DNA of 64,000 nucleotides from Trichodelitschia bisporula. Its lineage: Eukaryota > Ascomycota > Dothideomycetes > Phaeotrichales > Phaeotrichaceae. The notes under the pieces are model-generated. The model was given only the letters and a program-made list of their open reading frames with translations. It did no database searches and was not told the DNA's origin. Positions 1-15,388 of the stretch are shown in pieces. The translations under genes and the position numbers were made by a program. The stretch is from NCBI GenBank assembly GCA_010356995.1, contig ML996709.1:138606-202605 (forward strand), written 5' to 3'. The first letter of the stretch is position 1, and the number at the start of each line of letters is the position of its first letter.

Positions 1-385
1 TCTCCCCTCCTCTCATCTTTTCCCCTCTTGTCTGTGTCGTGCAGGACGGACCGGGAGCAGGGACATGGTATTTTCCGTTTACAGTGCCGATGCGAGGGAC
101 ATGGATGAGGGGTTGAGGACGGATGAGGAGGAAGATGCCGACCCGCACTGCACGCCAACACCGCCAGGGCAAGGGGGGGATAGCCATGGCCAGAATGAGG
201 GCAAGAGAAAAAGAGGCCCGGGCGGACATCGTTGGAAGAGGGTTAATGGGTTTGAAGCCTTGCCGTGCCCTATTATTCCCTCCTTCCGACGACTGTCTGA
301 AGCGCGGTGTTCTGTTTCAACCCTCGGTCGGGCCAGAACTAACGGCCTTTCTTTCTTAGTTCCATCGGTGGGTTTTGGAGGGATT

Positions 386-411
386 GGGGGGGGGGGGGGG
401 GGGGGGGGGGG
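386..411 (+). repeat. poly-G tract (26 G)
   Basis: An uninterrupted run of 26 G is seen directly. Its length may be inexact, because such homopolymers are poorly resolved in sequencing. Confidence 0.9.
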
Positions 412-1154
412 AGGACGGTAGATGGCGCGCTTGTGCAGGTGCGTGGCTGGTGATTCAGGGCACGTCAACCACGCTGCGTCGGCCGGCGTGTGATACGTAC
501 CAGCGTGCGACGTACGGTACGCACGTATCGGGTTTGCTGGGCTAACTACCGTATGGGAGCCTCGTGGATTGGGCGCGCGGAAAATGGGCCACCGCGAGCT
601 GCAGCTGCATGTTAGCCGCCGAGGGAAGGGAGGGGGCGGGGAAGGCCGAGACGAGGCAGGTTGAGGCCGAAGTCGTAAGGCTTGAGGTGAAGAGTTTACC
701 CTTACCGGGCTGGAGTTGACAGCCTGATGGGGCTTGTCTGGCATTCCCTGATCTCGGTGTTGGGTTGCTCCAGACGTCGGCCGTCCTCGACTTTGGAGTG
801 ATTAAGTGTTCACTCGGTTTGATGCTTTGGCTGACAAAAACGAGGCTAGAACTAACAGTTGCTCCATACTCAAGAGGACATGCTGTCGGCTAATCGAGGC
901 GAGTCTCGTGGTCGGCGATGTCGTTAGCCTCACAACCTTCAACCTTGCCCGCTTCACCTTAACCCAGACAACGCAGACATCGACCATTGTCCATTGTGCC
1001 GAATCCCAAACAGTTTCTCCCTGTTCTTTCTCTCTACCGTAATTATTCCTACGCTCTCTTAATAATCAACAATCATCAAAGCTTCATCCTTGAACGCCAA
1101 ATTCCTAGTCTCCAATCCCAATCCTTCCCGGTCCCTCCCTCTCTTCAACCTTCT

Positions 1155-1175
1155 CCCCCCCCCCCCCCCCCCCCC
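1155..1175 (+). repeat. poly-C tract (21 C)
   Basis: An uninterrupted run of about 21 C sits in a CT-rich context 770 bp downstream of the poly-G run. The two could pair in a transcript or form four-stranded structures; this is speculation from base composition. Confidence 0.9.
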
Positions 1176-3841
1176 GGACATCAATCAACCCCGCATATTC
1201 ATATCTGGTAACAAAAACCAACCTCCACCCCTACCCACCGGTCCATTACCGAGCACCTAGTTGCTCGTCCCGTAGTAGGAAGAGGAGAGCCACAGCCCTA
1301 TCGGAATCTGCGTCCTTTTGCTGTTGATGTGTGTCCGTGTGCCTCAACCATCGGGGTCAATGCTCAAGCAGAGCTGTACAGAGACAAGTGAGTGGAAGTG
1401 TGAGGAAAGCGCCCGCCGCCATCCCCAACCCCTCCCCTCTCCCTCCCCCCATGTCCATCGCGACTGTCATCGCCATCCCATCCCCCTCTCATACCCCGTC
1501 CTACCCCAGTCTTCACCAGTCCTTCTCCCCCCCCCGCCCTCCCTCTCCCTCTCCCTCTTCCCTTCTCTTCTTCTCACCACTCGGTCTCTCCGCATCATAT
1601 CATCCAAGCCCCGCCACATCGGGTGTGAGCCGGCAAAGAAGGCTTTGGCGCAGGCGTCTTGAAGCCGACCCCAGAAAAAGTAGCCGCATCACCGGTATAT
1701 GCCGCCAGGAACAAACACAAGGCTTGGAGTTTGGAGTTCGGTGAAGCCCTTTTGCCTGACCAAGTCGCCTCGTCTTGAAGATCGGGCCCGGCCCAGGCTG
1801 CCAAACTCTTCCAAACTCTCGTAGGAATATCGACCGGTCGACATATTGTTCACACCCACTACCACGACGACTTTCAGTTAGCTGCGTGTTGCAATCCTCC
1901 GCCCTACGCGGCGTATTTGGCCTGCTCACCATCTTTTGGCCAAGCGGCAAGCTGCAGTGTTCCCGACCTGCCTCACTTCGTCCTCCATTTTTACCTCCCC
2001 CCCCACGCACAATTTGCTCCATCAACCCCAACAGCACACACTATCAGCTCTTGGTGTTACCGCTGGAAACTGACTACTGCCAGTGGGCGATTGGCACCCT
2101 GATAATCGGATCTTCACCGAAAGGATTGTTTTCCCCGGTCCCTCCTCTCAGCAGAAGACTCGGCTAGTGTCTGCAGCCTGTCGTCGTCCCCGGCCACCTA
2201 GTACATAAGTGGCAAACTCCGAGAAAGCTGTCAAGGCATCCGGAGATCTTGGTTGCCTTGTCTCTCACTTCACCTGTCGTCCTGTCATTGCCGCGATTCT
2301 TCTGGCGTCAAACACCGCACCTCTCCATTCGTCTAGCTAGGCCTCAAATTCGCAAGTGGCATTGACCCAGCTGTCTACCAACCCCTCCACCAGATCCTCC
2401 ACTGAGAATCTAAGAGGACGTCCGGGGACGCAATCCACGCTTCGACCTTTTTTTCCACGTTACCTCTCCGCGCATGCACCACGAAAACTGCTACTGTCCT
2501 ACAGGACTATCAATATGCTGGATCCCGACCGTTGAATGTCTGTGCGAGCCATTCTGCCCCCCTCCGGTTTCCTGACAATTCGGCTGCGAGTCTGGACATC
2601 CGTCTATGAAAATCCAACCTATTGTCATCAGTCAGCTTCTTCAGACGGCACGGGATACCGCTTACTCGAACCCCATTCGACCTCGCCTTCTGCCCTCCTG
2701 CAACCGCCCGGTGCTGTGGATCCCGCAGCTCTTCAGCATCGCCTACCCTCCCGACCCGGCCGGTCTTCCGCGAAACGAACCCTCAGAGCACGCACGCGCA
2801 CACCCGCATCTCTCTCTCCCGCCTCCGCCCCCCACCCTCCTGCTTTTTTCGTACTCCCCTCGACATTCGATTGATTCCGTTTCGCCATCCCACGTTACGC
2901 AAAAACGTGAACTGCAGCGCCTTTCCATCCGTCTCGCGCAAGGCACTCCCTGCCTTCTAGCGTCGTGCCATCGCAGAAAGAGGCAATTTTTGCCGCGGCG
3001 CGCGAGCGCTACCCGTCGCTGCCGTCGAGCCTCTTCACGGACTGCCCTGTACCTGTTGCTGCTTGCGGGCCCGTTCCGTCCCGGTCATCTCAGCCGATTC
3101 GCCGCCGGATTCTAGGCCTCGCCGAGATCTACTGCGATCTGTTTCCTGAGTGTGTAACGGCACGGCCGATTCCTACAGATTAGGCCCCACCTGTTTTGGC
3201 TCCTGTCATTACTACTCCTTCTCCACGAACCGCCAGTGCGCCGTCACTCTCCGTGGATCAGAAGCTGATGAGTGATAGTCCTACCATCAACATTCCTTTC
3301 CCAGCGCTTTCCTGATTGCTGTTGTTCTGCAGAATCTGATCCTTCTTGCCAGTACACCGACCAGGAGCACGCGCTTCCGCTTCCCTGTCCGCAACCTCCC
3401 CGCCCTGCCCACCGTCATTTACTGCGGCGTGTTGTGGAAGGTGTCTGCGCTACACAGCAGCGAGAACCCCCCGTCCCTGCCATCTTGCGTTGCCGAACTA
3501 GCGAGCGCCACTCCCCTGTAGCGAGGTCATCTCGTACACGATTCCGGCTGGCTGTTCTCCTCGGATAGAAGCGCGGCTTTCGGAGGCGGGACTGCGATCT
3601 TGACCGCGTCCTGTGCCATCTTCAGACAGGGATACAGGCCTATGCAGCGGCATTGAGGCAACCGCGAAACCTTGTTCCTTGCCTGTCTAGTCCGAGTGGA
3701 GACGAGTGACTAGTGGTTGTGCCCAAGAGTTGGATATCTGTGTCTCCCGTCCTCCCCCCGCTCGACGATCTCTCTGTGTGCCTCCAGGAGGAAGGGCCAC
3801 GTGGAGGAGGAGCTTTTCGTTGCTCGTGGTCATAACCGTGA

Positions 3842-6875
<3,034 letters not shown>

Positions 6876-8351
6876 CGTATTTCTTGCTATGGAATGGATT
6901 GAACGGAATGGGAACAGGCGTTGCTGTGGAAGGCATGGAGGCTCGGACTGCGATATCTTGATTGTGACGGCGCTCTTGGTCTGGATATCGGCTATATGTG
7001 GGGGATGAAGGGCATGGGATGGATGGTATGGGGTCCTGTGGGCGTGCATTTGCTTTTTGATTTTGGGACGGAGCGCGGGCCGGTGCGGTTGGACTGAGTG
7101 GATCTGTGGATTTGATATGTTTGCGTGCATCTGGATGTTGGGAGCGGCATATCCTCCCCGTCTGGTTGTGGAAAGCAGGTAGAGGATAGAAAATCTGGCG
7201 TGAGCGCCATTTGGCTACCTGTTCCTGCGAACGAGTGAGCGGGGCGTCTCGAACTGCTCACCACTGGTCTGAGGGGAGTGAATGTTTGCTCCTCACCCAC
7301 GCTACCGGATCGCCTGAGGTCCAGCGTTCGTCGCACGCGGCCTGTGGCTGGCGTACGGATCTAGTGCATCATGCCGAGTTGTGCGCCGCTTGCTAGTGTC
7401 CCGGCTTGCCGGATGGTGGTTGGGGTTGGTGTGCTACGGAGGAAGGGTTTTGCTTTTGATATGGGCTGGGATGGGGGTTTTGTGGTCCCGCTGATGAAGA
7501 CCTGTTGAAACGGGGGGAGGTTTACGGATGGAAGACCGTTATAGCCAAGGACTATGCTCGGGCTTTTGTAATCGATGGTTCGAGGGAGAATGGCATTCGC
7601 CGATTCGGGGCATCCTCTCAGCTCGGGCCGCGCCGCTAGAGTGGGGGCTCCGGCATGAGAATGGGGTAACTCGGCAATTGAAAGCGGGAGACCAGCCAAC
7701 TCAAGAAGAGTGGATAAAGTGACAATCTTCTAGCTTGCAAAAGAAGCAACCCTCAAAACTGAAGCCACGAACGTCCATGTCACCTGACCTTCCAACCCGC
7801 TCGTCCCGTCCCGCGTGCACGTGCCATGATGACACGCAGCTAAGCAAAGCTTGGCAGAGCTTGTTCTCGTTGCTAACGGGGACGGCGGGGTCCGTGCCTT
7901 GGCAGGATGTGGGGGTGACGTCGTTCGATCCTCGGGGGGGGGGGAATGTGGGCTGTGTGGCTGCTGCGTTGTGCGGGGTTCTTGATTCGGGTTCTTGATT
8001 CTTGCTGGAGCTGATGAGGGGAGGGGAGTGGAGTGGAGGGATGCACTTACTTTGTTTGGGCTAGGGTTATTTAAGAGGGTGGGAAGGCGGGGTTGAGGGG
8101 TTTTAGCTGATTCTCTTCTTCTGCTTTTGTTCGGTTTTTCGTGTGCTGTCGTCTCTCACGTACCTCGAGATTCCTAAGCGCCTTTCGAACGAAATCTTCT
8201 TCCTAGCTTTGCTTTGCTGTTTGTATTGCCATTCACGCACCGCTGTAGTCACAAACCTTTGCGGTTACCACCACCACAGCTCCACACACAGCTCCACCTG
8301 CGAACCCTGATCTCCACCTAGAAGCCTACCCCGCGCCCCACAGCTTCCAAC
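6876..8351. other. intergenic region before glutamate decarboxylase
   Basis: I see no gene here. The left part is the 3' flank of the transcription factor. The right part, from about 7735, is the promoter and leader of the decarboxylase and is pyrimidine-rich close to its ATG. A small direct repeat of TTCTTGATTC-like words lies at about 7980-8005. Confidence 0.5.
8067..8074 (+). promoter_or_regulatory. possible TATA-like element for GAD1
   Basis: TTATTTAA lies about 280 bp upstream of the GAD1 start codon, followed by a pyrimidine-rich leader. It is an AT-rich island in a GC-rich context. Assignment rests on position only. Confidence 0.3.
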
Positions 8352-10098
8352 ATGGTGCACGTTAGCCAAGTGGTGAATGATGCCGATCTCAACAAGTCCC
8401 TTGGCCCTGGCCTCGAGAACCTGAACATCGAAGACTTCGGCAAGAAGGACGAGTACCATACTTCCGTGTATGGCTCCCACTATGCCACCCGCGAGCTGCC
8501 CCGCTTCGAGATGCCGGAGGAGGAGATGCCGCGCGAGATTGCCTACCGCCTTATCAAGGATGACCTCAGCCTGGTGCGTAGACACACCTGGTGGATTTTT
8601 AGCTCAAATGGCATACTAACGCACTCCTCAGGATGGAACCCCGACGTTGAACCTGGCGAGCTTCGTCACGACGTACATGGAAGACGAGGCGGAGAAGCTC
8701 ATGATCGACGCCTTTCCCAAGAACTTCATCGACTACGAGGAATATCCCATGTCGGCCCAGATCCAGAACCGCTGCGTCAATATGATTGCCCGGCTGTTCA
8801 ATGCCCCCGTCCACGAGGAAGAGTCCAATGCCATGGGCGTCAGCACCGTGGGCAGCAGCGAGGCCATCATGCTCGGCGTGCTGGCGATGAAGAAGCGCTG
8901 GCAGGCGAAGCGCCGCGCCGAGGGCAAGCCCTGTGACAAGCCTAACATCATCATGAATGCCGCTGTGCAGGTGTGCTGGGAGAAGGCGGCGCGGTACTTC
9001 GACATTGAGGAGAAATACGTCTTTTGCACGGCGACGCGCTATGTGATCGATCCCGAAGAGGCGATTTCGCTGATTGATGAGAACACCATTGGCATCTGCG
9101 CTATTCTCGGCACGACCTATACTGGCGAGTATGAGGATGTCAAGAAGCTGAATGATTTGCTGGTTGAGCGCAACATCGACGTCAATATTCATGGTGGGTT
9201 GTGCGTTCCTTGCCCAGTGAGCTTGCTGACGGTTTCTAGTGGATGCGGCTTCGGGTGGCTTCGTTGCTCCTTTTGTGAATCCCGGTCTACAGTGGGATTT
9301 CCGCCTGCCCAAGGTTACGTCCATCAACGTGTCCGGCCACAAGTACGGCCTGGTCTATCCAGGCGTCGGCTGGGTCGTCTGGCGTGACCCGGAATACGTC
9401 CCCAAGGAACTCATCTTCACGATCAACTAGTACATCCCCCCTCCCCCTCTCAAGTAAGCACTAACAACCTCAGCCTGGGCGCCGATCAGGCCTCTCTCAC
9501 CCTGAACTTCTCCCGCGGCGCCTCGCAGATCATCGGCCAATACTACCAGCTCATCCGGCTTGGCAAATCGGGCTACAGGGCCATAATGTCGAACCTGACC
9601 CGGACGGCCGATTTCCTAGCCGCCGTGCTCGAGAAGCTGGATTTCATCATCCTGTCCCAAGGCGGTGGCAAGGGGCTGCCGCTCGTCGCCTTCCGCCTCG
9701 ACCCCGCCAAGGGGCACCTGTACGACGAATTCGCCATCTCCCACCAACTGCGCGAGCGCGGCTGGCAGGTGCCCGCGTACACCCTCCCGGTGGCCAAAGA
9801 GCCCGGCGCCAAGCCCATCAAGCTGATGCGCGTGGTTGTGCGTGAGGATTTCAGCGCTGCGCGAGGCAGGGCCCTCATTGAGGATATCAAGCTTGCGCTG
9901 GGTGTGCTGAATGCCATGGATCAGAAGAAGTTGGATGAGCATCGGGAGCATGTTCAGAGGTCTGTTCTTGCGAGGTGGAAGACGACGGGCCATCGCAGGA
10001 GGGTTGATGAGCATTATGTTGGGAAGGGGAAGGGGGTTAGCCAGGGGGAGCAGGCGGAGAGTCCGCTGGTGGGGGAGAAGACGAATGGGGTTTGTTAG
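8352..10098 (+). CDS. GAD1: glutamate decarboxylase (PLP-dependent)
   Basis: Four exons (8352-8573, 8632-9193, 9240-9429, 9474-10098) encode 532 residues, a typical length for eukaryotic and bacterial GAD. The enzyme converts L-glutamate to GABA and CO2 in the cytosol and feeds the GABA shunt. The group II PLP decarboxylase fold is recognisable throughout. Visible landmarks are [15 protein letters not shown] near the N-terminus, [12 protein letters not shown] (cofactor phosphate binding), [13 protein letters not shown] restored across the second intron, and the Schiff-base lysine in INVSGHKYG at about residue 296. [15 protein letters not shown] after the last intron is also family-typical. 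The three introns are 58, 46 and 44 nt, and all splice in frame. The C-terminal 30 residues are basic and then polar and may be a regulatory tail. The gene is convergent with the VWA-Hint gene. Confidence 0.96.
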
Positions 10099-10749
10099 GC
10101 TGTTAGCTGGGGTGTGGCATGGGTAGAGTAGGCGTGCAAAATGAGGTAGTGCTTTGATGCGCCGTTGCGACTGGGCGGATGACCTTGGAGATATACGCTG
10201 TTGTGACTGTGGTGGTGCTGAGCTGGCATTGTGCTGCTGCAGATGTTCTGAGCACAGCCACACAGGTTAGAACTAGCCTCTCGGCCCTGAGTGATGTCAT
10301 TTCGAAATTCCGGGGAAGATGATGGGAGCAGAGCTATATTACACCGGCAAAGGCAACTAACTGCGTAAACTGAAGATTTCAGTAGAAGACAGAGAGAGGA
10401 AGAGAGTCAGAGACTTTTCGGGAATATGTACACAAATGTCCTTCAATGCACCTTCCCTTAGCCATGAGCACATTACATCATGTTTCCTTCCTTAGATAAG
10501 TATGCTCCTTCCTAACGTAGCAATGCTCCTTCCATAACCACACTAGATGGGGCCCGCAGTTGCGAATTGTGCAGTGTCGGCCCGAATTCGGGCTCAGATG
10601 GACTTGGATGAGGTCTTGATCCGGGAGTCGGGTTCATCTCAGGAACTATTGGGCCGGGCTGTCAGTCACAAGGCTAATTTCGCCGAGCTCAGCCTGACAG
10701 ATCTCCAATTTCCTCATCCTCTACCTCGCGCCCCCATCAGAACCCACCT
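10099..10749. other. convergent intergenic region
   Basis: This is the 3' space between GAD1 (+) and the VWA-Vint gene (-). AT-rich stretches near 10490-10540 would suit polyadenylation. No gene or RNA is recognised. Confidence 0.5.
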
Positions 10750-13206
10750 TCACGCCAGAACGCCAGCTACACACCCCAACACACCCGCTCCCACCCCCCG
10801 ATCCTCCTCACCGACGGGCAAAAACCCGCATATGCGTCCATCCACTCCCCTCCTAACCCCCGTAGATTTCAGCACCCCACCATCCTCTCCCAACCCAGCC
10901 AAACTCGCCACAACACCCTCCCAATCCCCCAAAAACCCATGGCTTCTCACATCCCCCCCTTCCCTAACCCCATGTCCCAACGTCACCCCCCCAACACCCC
11001 CAACAACCACACAATGCGCCTCCGGATCGCCATCCCGCTCCAAAACAGCCGAATACACCGGCCCAACGTAACTCACCCACCCCTCCGCCACACGCGCCGG
11101 GAATACCCATTTCCCGCCCCAGCGTACGGGATGCCACGGTGTGACGAGCAGCCCGCGCCCGCCGAGTACAGCGAGAGGCTGTGACACGAGCGTCTCCAAG
11201 ATAGCGACTACGGCGCGAGCACCGCGCGGCGTGTGCACCGCTGTTCCCGGCCGCAGGTTCGCAATTGGGATGGTAGAGCCGTTGGCTAGGAGGACGGGAC
11301 TGGTACCCGCAAAACACGGCCCATAGCGCCCGCCAGTGTGCAGCTTGTGCATGATGCCAGCGGGCGGAGCCGGGGGCGGGGTAGAAGACCACGCGTCGTC
11401 GCCCTGCACGAGGCGCGAGGCCGTCGGGGGCGGGAGATTATCGAACGCGTCATCGAGGGCATCGCGGCATTTTATAAAGAGCGGAGAATTAGCCCCGTAG
11501 GCCAGCGGGCCCGGGTCCTTAAAGGAGTTGCACATCTGGTTTGCGTGGGCGTTGAGGAGGGAGGGGAGGAAATGCTGGCCCCAGCGGTTGTAGTGCGTGA
11601 TTTGGAGGGCGAGGCTGATTTGGCCTTCTAGGTCTTCGAGGAGGGGGGCGGTTAGGGGGGTGGAGGGGGGGGTGTAGCGCTGTAGGAGGGCGGAGAGGGA
11701 TTGGTCAATGTTGGCGTAGGCGGCGAAGGAGGGGGAGAGGAGGGTGCCGTGGTCGCCGTTTTTGAGGTAGGGCATTGTGGAGCGGAGGAAGGCGCAGAGA
11801 TCGGCGCGGAGGCTATGGTATGTTACTTCGTGAGGCGGAAGGTCTGCAGGGAGGGCGAGGTCTCCCGCTGCGGACGTTGAAGTCTCAGTACGGTCAGGTC
11901 CTTGGTACACAAGCGATGCGTATACCTTGGTGGGTGGAAAAAGCGATTCCGCGGGTTCGGCTGCGCTCTCAGTGTTCAGAAGGATATTCCGGGCCTGTCC
12001 GTACTGGACGTTGCCGATATGGATCGTCGCACTAGAACTCCTCGCGGGCTCTCTCGTGAAATCGTCCCTCCATTTCTGACCTGGTTGCAGTTGCCAGCCA
12101 GCGCGCTCGGACAGTTTAAGCCCATCTGAAGCATTGACGGTCAGGGTAGCCTGAGAACAGAACGTCGACTGCAGATTCGCGACGGCATGAACGAATACGG
12201 TTCCCTTGTCATTATCAGCTTTGGACTTTTTGATAAACTTCCATACATACAACCATCCCGGGGTCGGGAATAAAGGCGTAATTGCCGCCCGTGATTTCTG
12301 CAATGGACTTGAGGAGTCCGGAGCGGATTTGATACCCAAATCCGAACGTGTGGATCGGAATTGAGACTTCATTCTTCCATAGCTTTGTCACATAGCCCTG
12401 AGGGGGGCACCTAGTTTGGTTAACGGGTGTTAAGCACTGTATGGTGACGCCCACATGTGGTTTGGCTGGCCATCGGTCAGCACCATCAACGCAGGCACAT
12501 TGTTTGACCTATCAGAGTCCTCAAACAGTGATAAGCCCTTCATAATTCCATGCCTGTAGATGAACTTAGTTCAGCCAGTAACATGTGAAAAGACGAACCA
12601 GAGGTTGGTTGAGTTGGCGACCTTCAGAGCGTTTATTTTGGCTATGGCGGCCGTCTTATTCTCAGGACTCATCGGGAGCAACCGCGTAATAATCTGTTCG
12701 GAATCAGACATGACGAGAGCAGACACACTCCAACTCACATCCGCTTGCGTCGAAAAAACCACGATACCGAGACGGTCATTTGCGTCAAGCGTCTCAATGA
12801 TAGTTTGAGCAGCATGTCGAGTAACGTCCAAGATAGTAAGCCCAGTACGCTCGACATCTTCGCCCTTTGCAGTTGGTATCTCGGCCGCTTTGGACATGGA
12901 TCCGCTGACATCGATGGAAAGTACGATATCGCAGGGAACATGATTGAGCGGGGAAGACGGAGCTCGCGGCGGCGTGATTCGTACCAGAACGCCGGACTGC
13001 TCGGGAAGAGTATGGACCTCGAGCTTCAAGTCGTCATCCTGAGGTTCCGTTTGAGGTTGAAGAAGCGCCAAACCTGCAACGGAAGCGTCACACATGTCGT
13101 AGTCGTCTGCCATAGGAGCGTCAGAGCTCCCGGTGGAACTCTTTCTGGTGACTTGCTGGGTCAAGAGTTAGCAACTGATCCGTAGTTGAGATGTTGAACT
13201 TGCCAT
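10750..13206 (-). CDS. VWA-Vint protein: von Willebrand A domain plus Hint domain
   Basis: Exons on the minus strand are inferred as 13206-13204 (ATG only), 13155-12599, 12553-12455, 12410-12251 and 12204-10750, giving 757 residues. The VWA domain starts near residue 78 with the metal site DVSGSMS and later has VLTDGQPNHM, rebuilt across introns. A middle region (residues about 270-560) fits the VWA/Hint-associated segment. Near residue 570, GPCFAGTSPVLLANGSTIPI opens a Hint (intein/hedgehog-like) domain, followed by the block-F motif TPWHPVRW. Fungal proteins with this order are the Vint/Vwaint families (PF14623, PF14624), proposed from comparative genomics to act in ubiquitin-related processing. 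The start is uncertain: the proposed first intron (13203-13156) uses a GC donor (GCAAGT) with a GCTAAC branch site. The alternative is the internal ATG of the MADDYDM segment. A self-cleaving role is family inference. Confidence 0.85.
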
Positions 13207-14967
13207 ATTTATGGACCTTCAGGCTGCCGAGCGGTATGCACAAAGAGTAGCACACTGATAAAAACTCACGGCAAAGCCAGGGCGCTGGCTATTTGTGTTG
13301 GCATCATGTTGCCTGAAACCCCCGATAAGCAAGGCGGATTAGGTAGGCCCTGGTACATTCGTGAAGCCCCCACATCTAAAGCAGCTGAATGTACGCAGTA
13401 AGCTTGCAGGAAGAGCTAGCTAGAGGTCGGAGAAGAGGTCACGATAGGTGATGCCCAGCATTGGCGTTGATACCGGTGTCGGTGTCACGGCGCCGGACTA
13501 ATCAGTAAGGTTTTTGATTGGTATTGATCAGCCAAAGAGAAGAGAGGAGTGGAAGGAATGTGGAGGTTTCATCGTGGCGGAGCCAGGCACACCAGGTCGG
13601 CACTCCCGGCACAGCCATAGATTGCGCCACCCCCGCATTTCAGGCTGACAGCGGGGACTTTACCTCCTCCAGGGGACGGACACTGAGCAGAGGGCATAGG
13701 GTGATATGATCGCACGTCTGGCTTTTTACGATCTTGGCTGGACCAATATGAAACTACTCTTGTTTCCTTCGAAGGATGACGGGCAGGTCCGAAATGCTAC
13801 TACAAGACGTCGTCTCAATTCCTGCCACTTTCAACGGAGGAGCCGAGGAATACGAAGGCAGCGGATTCACCTTGTCACAAGTCAGTTCAGCTGTGAAGGA
13901 ATCAGTTAAAGAGAGTATACCGACGCTCGAAATGACCATGGAGGGGCGGCTGGTGGCTTTCTGTTCCTCTTCGCGGATGCCCAAGGTTCTTGCAATCGGG
14001 CGCCCATCACAGATAGCATGGGTGCTGGCAAACCATCCTGCTTCACGCTATCCCATTGCGATTCGGAGAGTCTTGATATTAGCACCGCTTCATCTTCCAT
14101 GACCCTCGGCGCTTCGTCAAACGGAAAGGAATTACGACAATTACGATGCCTAGTTCTGGCCCCGCCGGAGCACAGCAACGTCAGCCGATGCCCCAGCCTC
14201 GATATATAACCAGCCACACGGACAACGAGCCACGAAGTGGGATTTAGTCGCCGCAATATATGCCGTGGGGTAAGTGTGGCATGAAGATATGGCGTAGCTC
14301 GAAGCGCCACAACCCATATCCGCACGCCTATATTGAGGGCCAAGCAATCAAGCCGACACTCCCCCGCTCCGCAGTCTCCCCACATGTAATCTCAACGGCC
14401 AATTGCGCTGCATAGCGTTCGGAGGGGAGGGGCACAGCCGGGGGCACTAAACCGCGCGCCTAGTTTAGTTCCCATCATGATCCTTGGCATCAGGTACGGC
14501 TGGCCAAAACGCAGTCCGAAGACACCATGTGCGTCCCAACAGTGACGGAGATAGAACCCCCCACACTTCCAGCCCCATCGTCGACTGGGATTGAAATGAC
14601 ATCTCGAGCCCAGACTGGTGCCGAACGGGCCACACAGCCACAGGACTACGGCTGTTCCCGGAGGCGCTCCGGCGCCAACCCTGCTACCCCTCAGGCATCG
14701 TGGCGAGCACCCCGCGCCAAGGGCATCAATTGGCAATGGCGTCAGTTTCGGAGGCTACAAGGGCGCGATATGCCCTATGCCCCGCACTGGCGTCATCCTA
14801 GCTGTCCGCGGCAAGTCCCAACTGGAGAAGGCGCGGAGGTAGGCGCGGGGCATGTGGTTCGATGAGTATAAGAAGAGCTAGCACCAGCCCCGACCTGCTC
14901 CCCTCAACAGCACCAGCACTTCAACTCCTGACCCGAACTCCAATCTCAACCCCAAACCAGTTCAATC
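13207..14967. other. intergenic region
   Basis: No gene is supported. The open frame 13776-14102 (+, 108 codons) and the minus frame 13906-14385 overlap each other and match no family I recognise. The right end is the promoter of the small lectin gene. Confidence 0.45.
14867..14872 (+). promoter_or_regulatory. TATA box of the CVNH gene
   Basis: TATAAG lies about 100 bp upstream of the ATG at 14968 in a GC-rich context. The intervening leader is C-rich and lacks upstream ATGs. Spacing fits a core promoter with a start site near 14900. Confidence 0.5.
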
Positions 14968-15388
14968 ATGTCTAACTTCCACGCATCTGCCGAGCACGAT
15001 TCCGTCCGCGTCGATGAGGGCCGCTACCTGCGTGGCCAGCTCCGCAATGGCAATGGCGACTTGGTTGATGCCGAGATCAACCTGAATGACGTCCTGGGCA
15101 ACGACAACGGTTACTTCACCTGGGGTGGCCAAGGTATTAGCAACGCATCCCGCATTCGAGATCATGCTAACTTGGCTGAAGGCTTCGCTGACAGCGCCGA
15201 GAACGTCACCTTCTCGTTCGAGGGCGACGGCGTTCCCATCCTCCGGGCCGAGCTGCGTGATGCCGAAGGCAACCTTCAGTACCGTGACATCAACCTGTCC
15301 GAGCGTATCGGCAACAATGATGGTGGTTTCTACTTCGAGTGTAAGTATGGGAGACCTGTGCTAGCACCGTGCTAACGTTCGTGCAGAG
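14968..15388 (+). CDS. cyanovirin-N homology (CVNH) lectin
   Basis: The ORF encodes a two-fold repeated CVNH domain. Residues of about 15-55 (RYLRGQLRNGNG...LNDVLGNDNGYFTW) are echoed at about 90-124 (ILRAELRDAEGN...LSERIGNNDGGFYFE). Families with this fold bind mannose-rich or related glycans; fungal members are often single-domain cytosolic proteins. There is no signal peptide and no cysteine in the first 124 residues, unlike the disulfide-bonded cyanobacterial protein. A strong donor GTAAGT at 15341 and acceptor at 15386, with a GCTAAC branch site, define a 46-nt intron. Splicing creates the stop codon T|AG across the junction, giving 124 residues. Unspliced reading adds nine residues and ends at 15375. 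The natural end of the second repeat supports the spliced form. Confidence 0.87.

Noticed and set aside
65-744. Overlapping ORFs on both strands at the left edge
   Set aside because: They run through the poly-G tract (poly-Gly or poly-Pro) and have no recognisable content.
8599-9342. 247-codon minus-strand ORF opposite GAD1
   Set aside because: It is a shadow of high-GC coding sequence; the plus strand matches glutamate decarboxylase end to end.
13776-14385. Possible small gene between the VWA and CVNH genes
   Set aside because: Opposing frames of similar length, no splice-supported extension and no family match.
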